Assembly: GCA_019163175.1 (NCBI GenBank)
Contig: JAFLKN010000053.1
Span: forward strand, 1-64,000
DNA from: Prolixibacteraceae bacterium
GTDB lineage: Bacteria; Bacteroidota; Bacteroidia; Bacteroidales; Prolixibacteraceae
Reading direction: 5' to 3'
Length of the DNA stretch: 64,000 nt
Part shown: in pieces, positions 17,362-26,236 of the stretch
How the letters are laid out: each line of letters begins with the position of its first letter
Position numbering within the stretch: position 1 is the first letter of the stretch
Notes under the pieces: model-generated
The model's input: only the letters and a program-made list of their open reading frames with translations
The model's database searches: none
Told to the model about the DNA's origin: nothing
Position numbers and translations under genes: made by a program

Positions 17362-17580
17362 TTAATAATTAATCTTTTGGTTTCTGCCCATGATGAAATA
17401 CAAAATGGCTCCTATAAGATTGAAGCAAACAACTATAATTACCCATATCAATTGCATATTTCCTTCGAATCGACTGCGAACGATATCTATAATTGCTAAG
17501 AGCGGGAGCAAAAAAAGACCAAAAGCTACGATTAGAACAAGAATTAATTCCTGCGGACCAATAATTCCTAAGAGTTCCAT
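17362..17580 (-). CDS. small PLDc_N-type membrane protein
   Basis: A 72-residue protein with two hydrophobic helices (about 10-30 and 42-63), the second ending in the typical ILYFIMGRNQK. This is the PLDc_N domain seen at the N-terminus of cardiolipin synthases and, as here, alone in short membrane proteins. Role unknown. It stands alone between the S9 peptidase and the esterase, with gaps of 80 and 137 bp. Confidence 0.75.
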   Translation of the reverse strand: MELLGIIGPQELILVLIVAFGLFLLPLLAIIDIVRSRFEGNMQLIWVIIVVCFNLIGAILYFIMGRNQKINY

Positions 17581-17717
17581 AGAAGGTATTTTAAAGATTA
17601 GTTATGAGTAGATGATCAGATTAATTCATTACTAATATAACATATTTACCCAATAAATATTTGCACTATAAACCAACCAAAACAGCGATTAATCAATTCA
17701 TATTCAGCCACCTAAAA

Positions 17718-18986
17718 TCATCTCTTGATCAGCTTTAATCCAGTAGTAATTCCCTTTGTGGTCTTTAATGATACTAAATATACTCCCTTTTCTAAACTGC
17801 TAATATCGATGCCCTTTTCAATGATCGGATTCTCAATTTGGATGATCTTTTGTCCCCAAAGATTAAAAATATCGATTTGAATAAGATCGTCACTAGTGCC
17901 TGACAAAAAGAAATGATCGCTTGCCGGATTTGGATAAATACAGTAGTTACTTACCAAAATATTTTGGTTAACTCGGGTTGCAATTTTGAGTTGTGACGTA
18001 TCCATCACATTGTACAAAAAATTGAGTCCTTGCGGAAAACTTGTAAACAAACTGTTCGAATGATCGCCATTGGGATCTTGGATGTAGGTATGAGGCAGCT
18101 TGTATTTATCAAGAGAGTCTGAAAACATTTTGTTGGGCTTTGCCAGTTTAAATTCATCGAGTTCGCCACAGTATGTATAAATGGCCATTGCCGGATTTCC
18201 TTTCCAACCCCTGATTAAGTTGCTTGGATTGTGTTTTTCCCAAATGTCCAAAACTGATTTATCAGCATTTCCTGCTGAATTTAAAGGAAATAAAATGGGC
18301 GGAGTAGCATCAGGCTTGGGCGAAAATGCGCCTGCCATTGAATATATTAACTTTGTGACATTGCCTGAATAGGTAAAATTATAGGGAGGTACTGAACCAT
18401 GTTCTGCCCTTATATCTGAGAGTAATTCATCAATGTAAGTAATATTAAGCGGCCCGCTTAAAGCCGACACACCAATAAATTTTTCAGGATATTTTAAAGC
18501 TATTTTCATGGCACCATATCCTCCCATCGAATGCCCCATAATGCTCCATTTCGCCCGGTGGTTGTATGTATTGTAACTCTTGTCAATCTCATCAATCAAA
18601 TCATGAACGATGTAATCTTCATAATTTCCATAGAGTACCGAATTGGTATAAAAACTCCCTTTGTAAGGCTCGCAAGATCCATCAGGAATGATAAAAATTA
18701 CCTTGAAAAGCTTATCGAAAAATAGCTTGGTTAAAAAATTATCGAGAAATGGCTCAAGTGAATTGACCATGTCGGTTGCAGTGATCGACGCTCCATGAAG
18801 AAACACAATTACCGGATATTTTTTTGTAGTATCCGATTGGTTGTAATTGACTGGCAATCCAACATAGTATGTCTTTTCTTTTTGAAGCGCTTTGCTGTAT
18901 ATGGTTTTTTGCTGAAACCATTTGCCCGAAACCTGCAAACTGGTCATTCCTAGCAAAAGGATTAGCAGAATGGAGCTTTTTCTCAT
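17718..18986 (-). CDS. esterase-family alpha/beta hydrolase with T9SS sorting domain
   Basis: Secreted hydrolase of 422 residues: signal peptide (1-21), esterase-D/feruloyl-esterase-like domain (about 30-320) with the nucleophile elbow IMGHSMGGYGAM and oxyanion-side motif VIVFLHGASI, and a C-terminal type IX sorting domain (about 350-422) marked by IYPNPASDHF, IFNLWGQK and LEKGVYLVSL. The tail means export to the cell surface through type IX secretion. The substrate is an ester not identifiable from sequence. It lies 79 bp after the epimerase gene. Confidence 0.88.
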   Translation of the reverse strand: MRKSSILLILLLGMTSLQVSGKWFQQKTIYSKALQKEKTYYVGLPVNYNQSDTTKKYPVIVFLHGASITATDMVNSLEPFLDNFLTKLFFDKLFKVIFIIPDGSCEPYKGSFYTNSVLYGNYEDYIVHDLIDEIDKSYNTYNHRAKWSIMGHSMGGYGAMKIALKYPEKFIGVSALSGPLNITYIDELLSDIRAEHGSVPPYNFTYSGNVTKLIYSMAGAFSPKPDATPPILFPLNSAGNADKSVLDIWEKHNPSNLIRGWKGNPAMAIYTYCGELDEFKLAKPNKMFSDSLDKYKLPHTYIQDPNGDHSNSLFTSFPQGLNFLYNVMDTSQLKIATRVNQNILVSNYCIYPNPASDHFFLSGTSDDLIQIDIFNLWGQKIIQIENPIIEKGIDISSLEKGVYLVSLKTTKGITTGLKLIKR

Positions 18987-19065
18987 TTTGACACTTTTTG
19001 GGTTCTCAGAAATTCGATTTTAAAATACACCAAAGCTTGAAAAGACTATTCTCAGAAAAACAAAA

Positions 19066-20217
19066 TTAAATCTTCCATTTGGAATCCAATGCAGAAATCC
19101 CAATTCCGGGCTGATCAATTAAAATTATTTTTCCATCAACCACCTGAACACCTTTATATGGATCATTCGAAATAAGCAGATTACCATCCAAATCGGCCCA
19201 TTCACATTTTGGCGATAGTTGTGCAGCAGCTGAAATTGCACAAGAAGTTTCGGTCATACAACCAATCATCACTTTCATATTAAGCGATTCTGCCAATGTC
19301 ATCATTTGATGAGCTTCGCGCATTCCGGTACATTTCATTAGCTTAATGTTGATGCCATGATAGACTCCTTTGGCCTTCATTACATCAGGAAGTCGTTGTA
19401 CCGACTCATCTCCAATGGTTGGCAGCGGACTATTTGCAGTCAGCCAGGCCATGTCGTCGATTGCAGTTTTAGGCATTGGTTGTTCGACGAAAACCACACC
19501 CTTTTCCTTTAGCCAGTGAATCATGTCCAAAGCCATTTGCTTATCGGTCCAACCTTGATTTACGTCTACACAAAGCGGCACATCAGTCACCGATCGAATA
19601 GTTTCAATCATTTCCCGATCCGTCTTTTGTCCCAATTTCACTTTCAGTATCCGGTATGGTGCAGCTTCAACAGTTTTTTGTCGGACAACCTCCGGAGTAT
19701 CAATACCGATGGTAAACGAAGTATTGGGTGTATCTGCCGGGTCGAATCCCCATATTTTATACCAGGGCTGCCCCATTATTTTGCCGACCAGATCGTGCAG
19801 AGCAATGTCAACCGATGCTTTTGCGGCACAGTTTCCGGGCATTACTGAATCAACATAGCTCAGAATATCTTCCATCTGAAATGGATCTTTAAACTGGCTT
19901 AAATTCAGCGAGGACAGAAATTTAGAAGCCGATTCAATACTTTCGCCCAGATAAGGAGGCATGGAAGCTTCACCATAACCAGTTACCCCTTCAAATTCGA
20001 GCGAGGTTAATACATCAGGAGTAGTTTTCCGCGAATTGTTTGCAATGGTAAAGACATGTCTCAGTTGCAAATCATTGGGTATAAACCGCAACACCAATCC
20101 TTTTCCTGAAGTTTTACCGGTTTTCTGTTTCATGGCTGCAAAAAGAGTTTCAATTCCGGTCAGTCCGGCTAAGGCTGTTACTCCGGTGGTTCGAATAAAA
20201 TTTCGTCTGGTATTCAT
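19066..20217 (-). CDS. L-Ala-D/L-Glu (dipeptide) epimerase with Tat-type signal
   Basis: Enolase-superfamily enzyme of 383 residues that epimerises L-Ala-D-Glu from peptidoglycan stems to L-Ala-L-Glu, which ordinary peptidases can cut. Motifs: base lysines in LKVKLGQK, the metal ligands in CVDVNQGW, VEQPM and IGDES, and the second lysine in NIKLMKC. The N-terminus MNTRRNFIRTTGVTALAGL is a twin-arginine signal, unusual because characterised AE epimerases are cytoplasmic. It starts 12 bp after the NlpC/P60 gene, a pairing like ykfB-ykfC of Bacillus subtilis. The family assignment is strong; periplasmic location is inferred from the signal. Confidence 0.9.
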   Translation of the reverse strand: MNTRRNFIRTTGVTALAGLTGIETLFAAMKQKTGKTSGKGLVLRFIPNDLQLRHVFTIANNSRKTTPDVLTSLEFEGVTGYGEASMPPYLGESIESASKFLSSLNLSQFKDPFQMEDILSYVDSVMPGNCAAKASVDIALHDLVGKIMGQPWYKIWGFDPADTPNTSFTIGIDTPEVVRQKTVEAAPYRILKVKLGQKTDREMIETIRSVTDVPLCVDVNQGWTDKQMALDMIHWLKEKGVVFVEQPMPKTAIDDMAWLTANSPLPTIGDESVQRLPDVMKAKGVYHGINIKLMKCTGMREAHQMMTLAESLNMKVMIGCMTETSCAISAAAQLSPKCEWADLDGNLLISNDPYKGVQVVDGKIILIDQPGIGISALDSKWKI

Positions 20218-20229
20218 ATTTACGATTGC

Positions 20230-21426
20230 TTATTTCTGATTTACAACAACATACCACGGATGATCTTTAACCAAAGTAATTCCTTCCGTATTCAATGAAT
20301 TTAAAATTCTGCTTGATGTAACCAACTCTTTGGTTTGACTCAAATTATAATCAGGAGCTTTTGGATCGATGCTATTAATGCGCACCAAGCCGGAGGCGTG
20401 AATATACTTTCCATTTCCCATATATAATCCAACGTGAGTAACCCGCTGTGCATTGCGACCAAAAAACAGCAAATCGCCGGGCTGAAGCGTTTCTATATTT
20501 TTAAAATCAGGAAGCTTGCCATGCCTTGCCTGCTGGGAAGCATCGCGCTCCAGAATGATTGCCTGCGTGTAATAACAGGTCTTTGTCATACCCGAACAAT
20601 CCAGTGACTTGCTCGAAGTTCCTCCCCACAAATACGGAAGTCCAAGCATATGTTGAGCGAACGAAATCATTGCCAGGACATCAGGTGTACGGGTAGTCCA
20701 TTCCTTCCACGACAGACATTCATCTTTTTTTACAAAGCCTGTCCGACCATCAGGAATACGTATTTTCAGGTAATCTTTTACTTCAGATTCCACTTCAAAC
20801 AAATCACCAATAACCAAATCAGTCACAACCATGCCTTTCCGATCGGGTACATCCGTTGCAACTCCTGAAATCGAATTGTAAACATACCGATTCGACTTTT
20901 TCCAAACATCAAGGATAATATGACTTAAACGGGTAAGTCCGTTACCCTCCATCCAGCCAATATAATGATCGGGAGTCTGTACCCGAAACCAACCATTTTC
21001 AAATTCAAGAACCCTTAGCGGAGTTCCCATTAATGTTTGCGATACCATTTCTGCGGCGTGATCGGGATAAGAACGCATACTGCAAACAGAAAGCGTTGCA
21101 AGACCCCATATTTTACCGTCAAGAGCAACCTCGGGTAAAACTTCGAACGAGTCAACAAATTGAATCCCTCTATCTTTAAGCAAGTCAACAATTTTTGTTT
21201 TAGCTTCAGGCAGGTCAGTTTTTCCTTTCAAGATAAAAATCGGTTGCAAGGTATCCTGAAACGAAATATCCAAAATCGCAACCCGTTTATCGGGTACCAG
21301 TTGCTTTTGTACCTTCTGAATTTCAGCATTTAAAGCCTTAAAATTTGGAACCTGAGCCCAGGTTGTGGAATAACACAGCAACAAAAGCAAAAGATTCAAG
21401 CCAATATGGCGATAAGAATGGTTCAT
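20230..21426 (-). CDS. NlpC/P60 cysteine endopeptidase with SH3-like domains (YkfC type)
   Basis: Exported peptidase of 398 residues expected to cut the D-Glu to diamino-acid bond of stem peptides, releasing L-Ala-D-Glu. Signal peptide (1-24), bacterial SH3-like segments in the middle (about 95-245, for example SYPDHAAEMVSQTLMGTPLRV and WFRVQTPDHYIGW), and the catalytic domain (about 250-380) with the nucleophile in LDCSGMTKTCYY and the histidine in THVGLYMGNGKYIHASG. Product and substrate match the epimerase gene 12 bp downstream. The GHL10 lipoprotein gene ends 31 bp upstream, so all three are probably one transcript. Confidence 0.92.
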   Translation of the reverse strand: MNHSYRHIGLNLLLLLLCYSTTWAQVPNFKALNAEIQKVQKQLVPDKRVAILDISFQDTLQPIFILKGKTDLPEAKTKIVDLLKDRGIQFVDSFEVLPEVALDGKIWGLATLSVCSMRSYPDHAAEMVSQTLMGTPLRVLEFENGWFRVQTPDHYIGWMEGNGLTRLSHIILDVWKKSNRYVYNSISGVATDVPDRKGMVVTDLVIGDLFEVESEVKDYLKIRIPDGRTGFVKKDECLSWKEWTTRTPDVLAMISFAQHMLGLPYLWGGTSSKSLDCSGMTKTCYYTQAIILERDASQQARHGKLPDFKNIETLQPGDLLFFGRNAQRVTHVGLYMGNGKYIHASGLVRINSIDPKAPDYNLSQTKELVTSSRILNSLNTEGITLVKDHPWYVVVNQK

Positions 21427-21457
21427 AATTCTTACTAATTAGTATTCACGTAAAACA

Positions 21458-22921
21458 TCATTTAATTGTAAAAACAGCAGATCTGGCCGATTCAACCTGA
21501 TCTTCGTTGAGCGCGGTTACAAAATAACTCTTTTCTGAAACACCAGAGAACTTCTGGTCAGTAAATATCTGAACGGCATGTGCATTAAAAATGTTCTTTA
21601 ATTCAGTATCTTTTTCGAGCTGGTAAACCACATATTTTTTAGCCCCGGAAACTGAATTCCAGCTCAATTGCTTACCCGATAAACTTACAACCGGCGCAGC
21701 AACTGATGGAGCAGTTAACGCACCCATGAGCGGAAGTACCGATTTCCAGACATATTTGGTCTTTAAAAAAGTGAACAACTCTGTATTTTCCAGAAACCGC
21801 ATCCTGAAAAAGAAGCAACCAGATAGATTTGTGCTTTTCCTGACTTTCTCAATTTCTTTATCAAATTCGGTTACCGAGCCATAAGCCGGATAAGCCGAAT
21901 CTTTAAATTTATAAGCTGCGATACCAACAACCATCGGAACTCCCCTTGCATTATCATTCCAAAAGTTAGCCTGTTTGCCAAAATCGGCAACGGCATGACC
22001 AAACTCCCAGTAAATTTGTGGGGCGAGGTAATCAACCCACTTATTGTCGAGCCACACAAACGGATCGGCATATAAATCAATACTGTTTTCGCGCCGACCC
22101 GAAGGCGAAATGCCAAAAAGAACGCTCGGCTTATTGGCTTTTATTACCCGACTTACTTCAGCTACCATCAAATTAACATTATCTGCCCGCCAGGTATGTA
22201 CATCCTTCCCTACTCCATATTTATCGAAAGCTACCTTATCATCGAAGCCGAATGGATTTGTGGTTGATTTGGCTCCTGATGGATAAAAATAATCATCGAA
22301 ATGTATGGCATCCACATCGTAGCGGGTTATGATGTCTTTTACCACTGCAACCAGATGGGCTCTCACTTCCGGCAAACCCGGATTAAAATACCGTACTCCA
22401 TTGTATTCAATTACCCAAGAAGGATTTTTAACAGCAACATGGCTGGAAGCTAAAACTGCTGAAACATTTCCAATACGATACGGATTCAACCAGGCATGAA
22501 ACTCCATACCCATGCGGTGAGCCTCATCAATGGCATATTTCATTGGATCGTAACCGGGATCTTGGCCTTGTACGCCGGTCAGATAAACCGACCAAGGTTC
22601 GAGTGTTGATGGATAAAAGGCATCGGCAACCGGACGTACCTGCAAGATGACTGCATTAAAATTCAGTGTCATGCATCGTGACAATTGCATCGTAAGTTCC
22701 ATCTTTTGCGTTTCCGCATTTCCTTTGGTAATTGGCCAATCGTAATTGCCAACCGTTGCAATCCAAGCTGCCCGAATTTCCTTTTTATCGACAACAATTT
22801 CGTCCTTTGTTGGATCATATGCGCGAGTAGTTTCATCGATTTCCGGATCTACGGCATCATCGCTACATCCCCAAATCATGAGTACAAATAATCCAAAAAC
22901 CAGCAGATTTCTATACACCAT
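21458..22921 (-). CDS. GHL10-type (DUF187) glycoside-hydrolase-like lipoprotein
   Basis: Lipoprotein of about 487 residues. The upstream ATG at 22954 would put 11 hydrophilic residues before the signal; starting at 22921 gives MVYRNLLVFGLFVLMIWGC with a lipobox cysteine, so 22921 is preferred. The main domain starts at KEIRAAWIATVGNYDWP and has ILQVRPVADAFYP, FHAWLNPYR and IHFDDYFYP, the hallmarks of the YngK/DUF187 barrel. A short C-terminal Ig/FN3-like domain follows. A paralogue is encoded at 44134-45648. Substrate is not established; the setting suggests cell-wall glycans. Confidence 0.85.
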   Translation of the reverse strand: MVYRNLLVFGLFVLMIWGCSDDAVDPEIDETTRAYDPTKDEIVVDKKEIRAAWIATVGNYDWPITKGNAETQKMELTMQLSRCMTLNFNAVILQVRPVADAFYPSTLEPWSVYLTGVQGQDPGYDPMKYAIDEAHRMGMEFHAWLNPYRIGNVSAVLASSHVAVKNPSWVIEYNGVRYFNPGLPEVRAHLVAVVKDIITRYDVDAIHFDDYFYPSGAKSTTNPFGFDDKVAFDKYGVGKDVHTWRADNVNLMVAEVSRVIKANKPSVLFGISPSGRRENSIDLYADPFVWLDNKWVDYLAPQIYWEFGHAVADFGKQANFWNDNARGVPMVVGIAAYKFKDSAYPAYGSVTEFDKEIEKVRKSTNLSGCFFFRMRFLENTELFTFLKTKYVWKSVLPLMGALTAPSVAAPVVSLSGKQLSWNSVSGAKKYVVYQLEKDTELKNIFNAHAVQIFTDQKFSGVSEKSYFVTALNEDQVESARSAVFTIK

Positions 22922-22978
22922 TTTACTTTCCTGAATATATTTAAGTGCTGACATTTAAATCCAGTTTAAAAAAAGTAT

Positions 22979-23007
22979 AAAGGCTATCAAAAAAATTGAC
23001 AGCCTTT
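22979..23007 (-). terminator. terminator of the SusC-SusD transcript
   Basis: AAAGGCT (22979-22985) pairs with AGCCTTT (23001-23007), extended by TCAA/TTGA after one mismatch, and on the reverse strand a T-rich ATACTTTTTTT follows. It separates the SusC unit from the GHL10 gene, which would need readthrough or its own promoter. Confidence 0.7.
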
Positions 23008-23033
23008 AATTTCTATTTTAAGGATAACCGTTA

Positions 23034-23534
23034 TTAAATTACACCTGGCCTTTTAAAATACTTCGATTCAGCCCTCAGAATTACTTCTCCTGAAAAACGA
23101 CTTGCATCTCCTTTTGTTGGAGAAATAATGACATCAGCATAATTGCCACCTTTTTTCATGAAAATTTCAACTTTTGCACTAACAAGAGAACCTTTACACT
23201 GCATTTCAATTCTGATATTTCCCTTTTTATCAAGAACTTGATTGTAATCAGAGACAGTAAGTTTATGAGGATTCGCGCCAACTACCATTCCCTGAAGAAA
23301 GACAAATCCCTGCTCGTATGAGATGAATTTTGCAACGTCAGTATTTGTTTCAATAGTTCCGGTGCTCGTTTCATAAGTATCAACAATTATAACAAAGTCT
23401 TTTGCTTCAATCGCGGCAACAGCTTTCTCAAACTGAGCTTTTGCGGCTGCTTCCTTTTCGGCTTTTTTATCTTGTGCAAACGAAATTGCTGATGTGAAGC
23501 CAAGAAATAAGGCCATTAAAAATAATCTCTTCAT
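23034..23534 (-). CDS. DUF4251 domain protein, exported
   Basis: A 166-residue protein with a signal peptide (1-20, ending SFAQ), a lysine/alanine-rich linker and a DUF4251-like domain (about 40-160), recognised from SYEQGFVFLQG and the final AESKYFKRPG. Function unknown; the family is found in periplasmic proteins of Bacteroidota. It begins 6 bp after the preceding gene, is the last gene of the SusC transcript, and is followed by a terminator. Confidence 0.75.
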   Translation of the reverse strand: MKRLFLMALFLGFTSAISFAQDKKAEKEAAAKAQFEKAVAAIEAKDFVIIVDTYETSTGTIETNTDVAKFISYEQGFVFLQGMVVGANPHKLTVSDYNQVLDKKGNIRIEMQCKGSLVSAKVEIFMKKGGNYADVIISPTKGDASRFSGEVILRAESKYFKRPGVI

Positions 23535-23540
23535 AACTGT

Positions 23541-24404
23541 TTAGTTTAGTGCAATTGTACTTAAACGAATAGCCTGATCAGCATATTTTGCGCCTTCTTT
23601 TCCATTCATATGGAAAATGTAATTCCTACCTTTTCCGAGTGAAAAAGCTGTCGCAGTCCAATCAGTCAAAGCCCCGGTAGAAGTTGGGAAATGTTTCAAA
23701 CGATTTCCTGCTCCATCAAATGCAACAAAGACCATTCCTGTTTCAGTACCAGACCAAACAGTTCCACTTTTAACCAATTTGTATGGAATTAGCTTAGAAG
23801 CCTCTTTGAAACCGCATGAAGCGATGTCAATGTACTTGTACGGACTAGCAGTTGTTCCGGCACCCCTTCTTCCCTTCAGAAAGATTGTACCGTAAGGAGT
23901 AACTCCATCGGCCTTGTAAAGCAGATTCACAAATTGAATATGTGCTACGGTGTCAGCCCACGCATCAGTTGCAGGGAAAACATCAGCATCCTGAATCACA
24001 AAAGGCGTTTCGGTAAGACGATGGATAAAAGCTGTGAATTTTCCTGAACCTACCGTAAACGTGTTGCTGTATTGCAGGACTTTTGAAATACTCAAGTCAG
24101 GATTTGTAACATTCTTGAATGCATCAACTTTAACCGTACCTTGAGGAACAACGTGATACTTTGCCACGCTGTTGGGAAGAATCCCTCCAAGAGCTGTTGA
24201 AACCTCTGAAACCAGTTGGTCATTGTATTTAAGCTGAGTTATATTCAAAGTGGTTGTTGCCACAACCGGAATATCATAAACTAGCCTTACTTCAGCAGAT
24301 TTTGCCAAGTCAATATCTGTACTTCCAAATGTAATTTCATTTGTCTCGCAAGATGCCAGTAAAAACACCATCAAGACAGAAACTAATATAAGTGTTGTTT
24401 TCAT
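23541..24404 (-). CDS. DUF4397-like lipoprotein beside SusD
   Basis: A 287-residue lipoprotein: the signal MKTTLILVSVLMVFLLASC ends in a lipobox. The body has repeated beta-rich segments beginning SAEVRLVYDIPVV and AHIQFVNLLYKADG, typical of DUF4397. Position directly after susD (26 bp) suggests a surface glycan-binding partner, as such lipoproteins often are in Sus-type systems. The DUF4397 call is by resemblance and the binding role is inferred. Confidence 0.6.
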   Translation of the reverse strand: MKTTLILVSVLMVFLLASCETNEITFGSTDIDLAKSAEVRLVYDIPVVATTTLNITQLKYNDQLVSEVSTALGGILPNSVAKYHVVPQGTVKVDAFKNVTNPDLSISKVLQYSNTFTVGSGKFTAFIHRLTETPFVIQDADVFPATDAWADTVAHIQFVNLLYKADGVTPYGTIFLKGRRGAGTTASPYKYIDIASCGFKEASKLIPYKLVKSGTVWSGTETGMVFVAFDGAGNRLKHFPTSTGALTDWTATAFSLGKGRNYIFHMNGKEGAKYADQAIRLSTIALN

Positions 24405-24430
24405 TATCAGTCGTTTTTATATTGTTGTTA

Positions 24431-26224
24431 TTAATTACCCGGAGTTGCAAACCACACTTGTGAGGTATGATAATTATCGGCATCACCAGCAATTGGCAAA
24501 AGCTTTTTAAGAGAAGGCAAATTCCACATGTACTCAGAGTTGTAACGAGGACGTAAACGATAAGCCGGAGAGCCTAAATTAGTAGGTGGAAATTTAGTTC
24601 TTCTGTTTACAACATCAGCCGAAGGAAGATAGAATCCTTTATAAACTCTGGCAGGATTAGAATCCAGCTTATGGTAGACTACTTCGTTTGTCCACGACGT
24701 TCCTGTGATCGCAGTGCCACTCGCACTAAGAACCAGATCGTAGTTATAACGGCGTATATCGTTCCAAGTATCCAAACTCCATGGGAAAAGGGCAACATAC
24801 TTTTGCATCATGATGTGAGAAAGAGAAAAGTCGCCAATAGGTAAATTGTTCACAAACTTACTATTCAGGTAATCGGTAGCCAAAGTTGTAAATCTGGCAG
24901 AAGTAATTTTATCCCCAATAACTGAAGTTTGTTTATTTTTACTGTCTTTAACAATGGTTCCGGGAACGATAAGTTTTTTTACAAAATCCATGTGCCCAGA
25001 CACTCCATTTTTGAATGCAGCAAATGCCTCAGGCTTTTGTCCTTTCAAGAAGAGAGCTTCAGCTTTGATCAACTGAATTTCAGCATAACTTGAAAGTGGC
25101 CAAGGTGCATCGTCGCGGTACAACCATCTACCTGTTCCTGAAGTAGCTATAGTAGGAGCTGTTGTTCCTCCCCAGAAAGTACAGGCTACAGCATTAGTCA
25201 GCCTGGTTCCATCAAATTTATACGTACCTTTTTTAATGTTATTTTGATTAACCTGCATCGTATCCTTTGTTCCAAGTAAAAGAATTGCTCGTGGGTCAAG
25301 AGTTGCAGTATCAGTTACCATCTGGTATGCACTTAATCCTTCAATTAAACCGGAAGCATTGTAATTAGGAATGGTACCTGTCATCACTTGCACCGCATAA
25401 TCCGACTGTCCGAAAACATTGGTAAGGTTAGCTCTAAGTACTCCATAAAAATTTGATGTTGTACCTACTCCAGTCGCCTGAAATGATAGAAACGCATCAT
25501 CAGCAGCACTGGCAAATGATTTATCAGCACAAATTATTGCAGAATCAAGGTAAGCTGTATTCTTTCTCGACATGGCAATATAGTTTCTGGCAAGAACAGC
25601 ATAAGCAAACTTTTTCCATTTAGCTGCATCGCCTTTATAAACAAGATCAGCAGTTGAGATGCTACCTGGATATACCGTTTTATCAGTCTTTTCCAACTCA
25701 GCAATTGCCTGATATGCCCATTTACGAACCATAGAAAAAGCATATTCCTGACTATCGTAATTGTGCGAAAGAAGACCGGGAACATAAGCGTCTTTTACCG
25801 GAAGATCTCCATGTAAAGATGCCAATATATGCCATGAATAGGCTTTAACGGTTAAACCGATACCAGCAAGTTTAAACTGTTCCAATTCTCTTCCATCGTT
25901 AATTATACTCTCCAGATTTTTTCCCTGAAGCCAGTACGACATTCTCCAACATTCACCGGCAGCATCACTTCCGGAAATAAAATTATGGGAAACACCAAAA
26001 TTAGATACATAGGTTGAAGTCCCACTGAAATACTGAGTAATAGGCGCTACAGCCCTAAGATCGTAAGCAATACCCTCATAAGAAGCAAGCACTGGCCCCA
26101 AACGTAGAATCGGGTTAACCCAGTCAGGAGCATCTACGTTTTTATTCACATCCAGCCAGGTATCAGTACAAGAACTAATACCAATGACCAGAAGTATAAG
26201 TAATGATATTAATATTTTTTTCAT
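24431..26224 (-). CDS. SusD/RagB-type outer-membrane lipoprotein
   Basis: Surface lipoprotein of 597 residues that captures substrate for the SusC channel. The signal MKKILISLLILLVIGISSC ends in a lipobox. A TPR-like helical core is visible, for example AKWKKFAYAVLARNYIAMS and QLIKAEALFLKGQKPEAFAAF, as in the SusD-like family. It starts 12 bp after susC. The ligand cannot be read from sequence; surrounding genes suggest peptidoglycan fragments or peptides. Confidence 0.93.
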   Translation of the reverse strand: MKKILISLLILLVIGISSCTDTWLDVNKNVDAPDWVNPILRLGPVLASYEGIAYDLRAVAPITQYFSGTSTYVSNFGVSHNFISGSDAAGECWRMSYWLQGKNLESIINDGRELEQFKLAGIGLTVKAYSWHILASLHGDLPVKDAYVPGLLSHNYDSQEYAFSMVRKWAYQAIAELEKTDKTVYPGSISTADLVYKGDAAKWKKFAYAVLARNYIAMSRKNTAYLDSAIICADKSFASAADDAFLSFQATGVGTTSNFYGVLRANLTNVFGQSDYAVQVMTGTIPNYNASGLIEGLSAYQMVTDTATLDPRAILLLGTKDTMQVNQNNIKKGTYKFDGTRLTNAVACTFWGGTTAPTIATSGTGRWLYRDDAPWPLSSYAEIQLIKAEALFLKGQKPEAFAAFKNGVSGHMDFVKKLIVPGTIVKDSKNKQTSVIGDKITSARFTTLATDYLNSKFVNNLPIGDFSLSHIMMQKYVALFPWSLDTWNDIRRYNYDLVLSASGTAITGTSWTNEVVYHKLDSNPARVYKGFYLPSADVVNRRTKFPPTNLGSPAYRLRPRYNSEYMWNLPSLKKLLPIAGDADNYHTSQVWFATPGN

Positions 26225-26236
26225 CTCTTTAATTCA

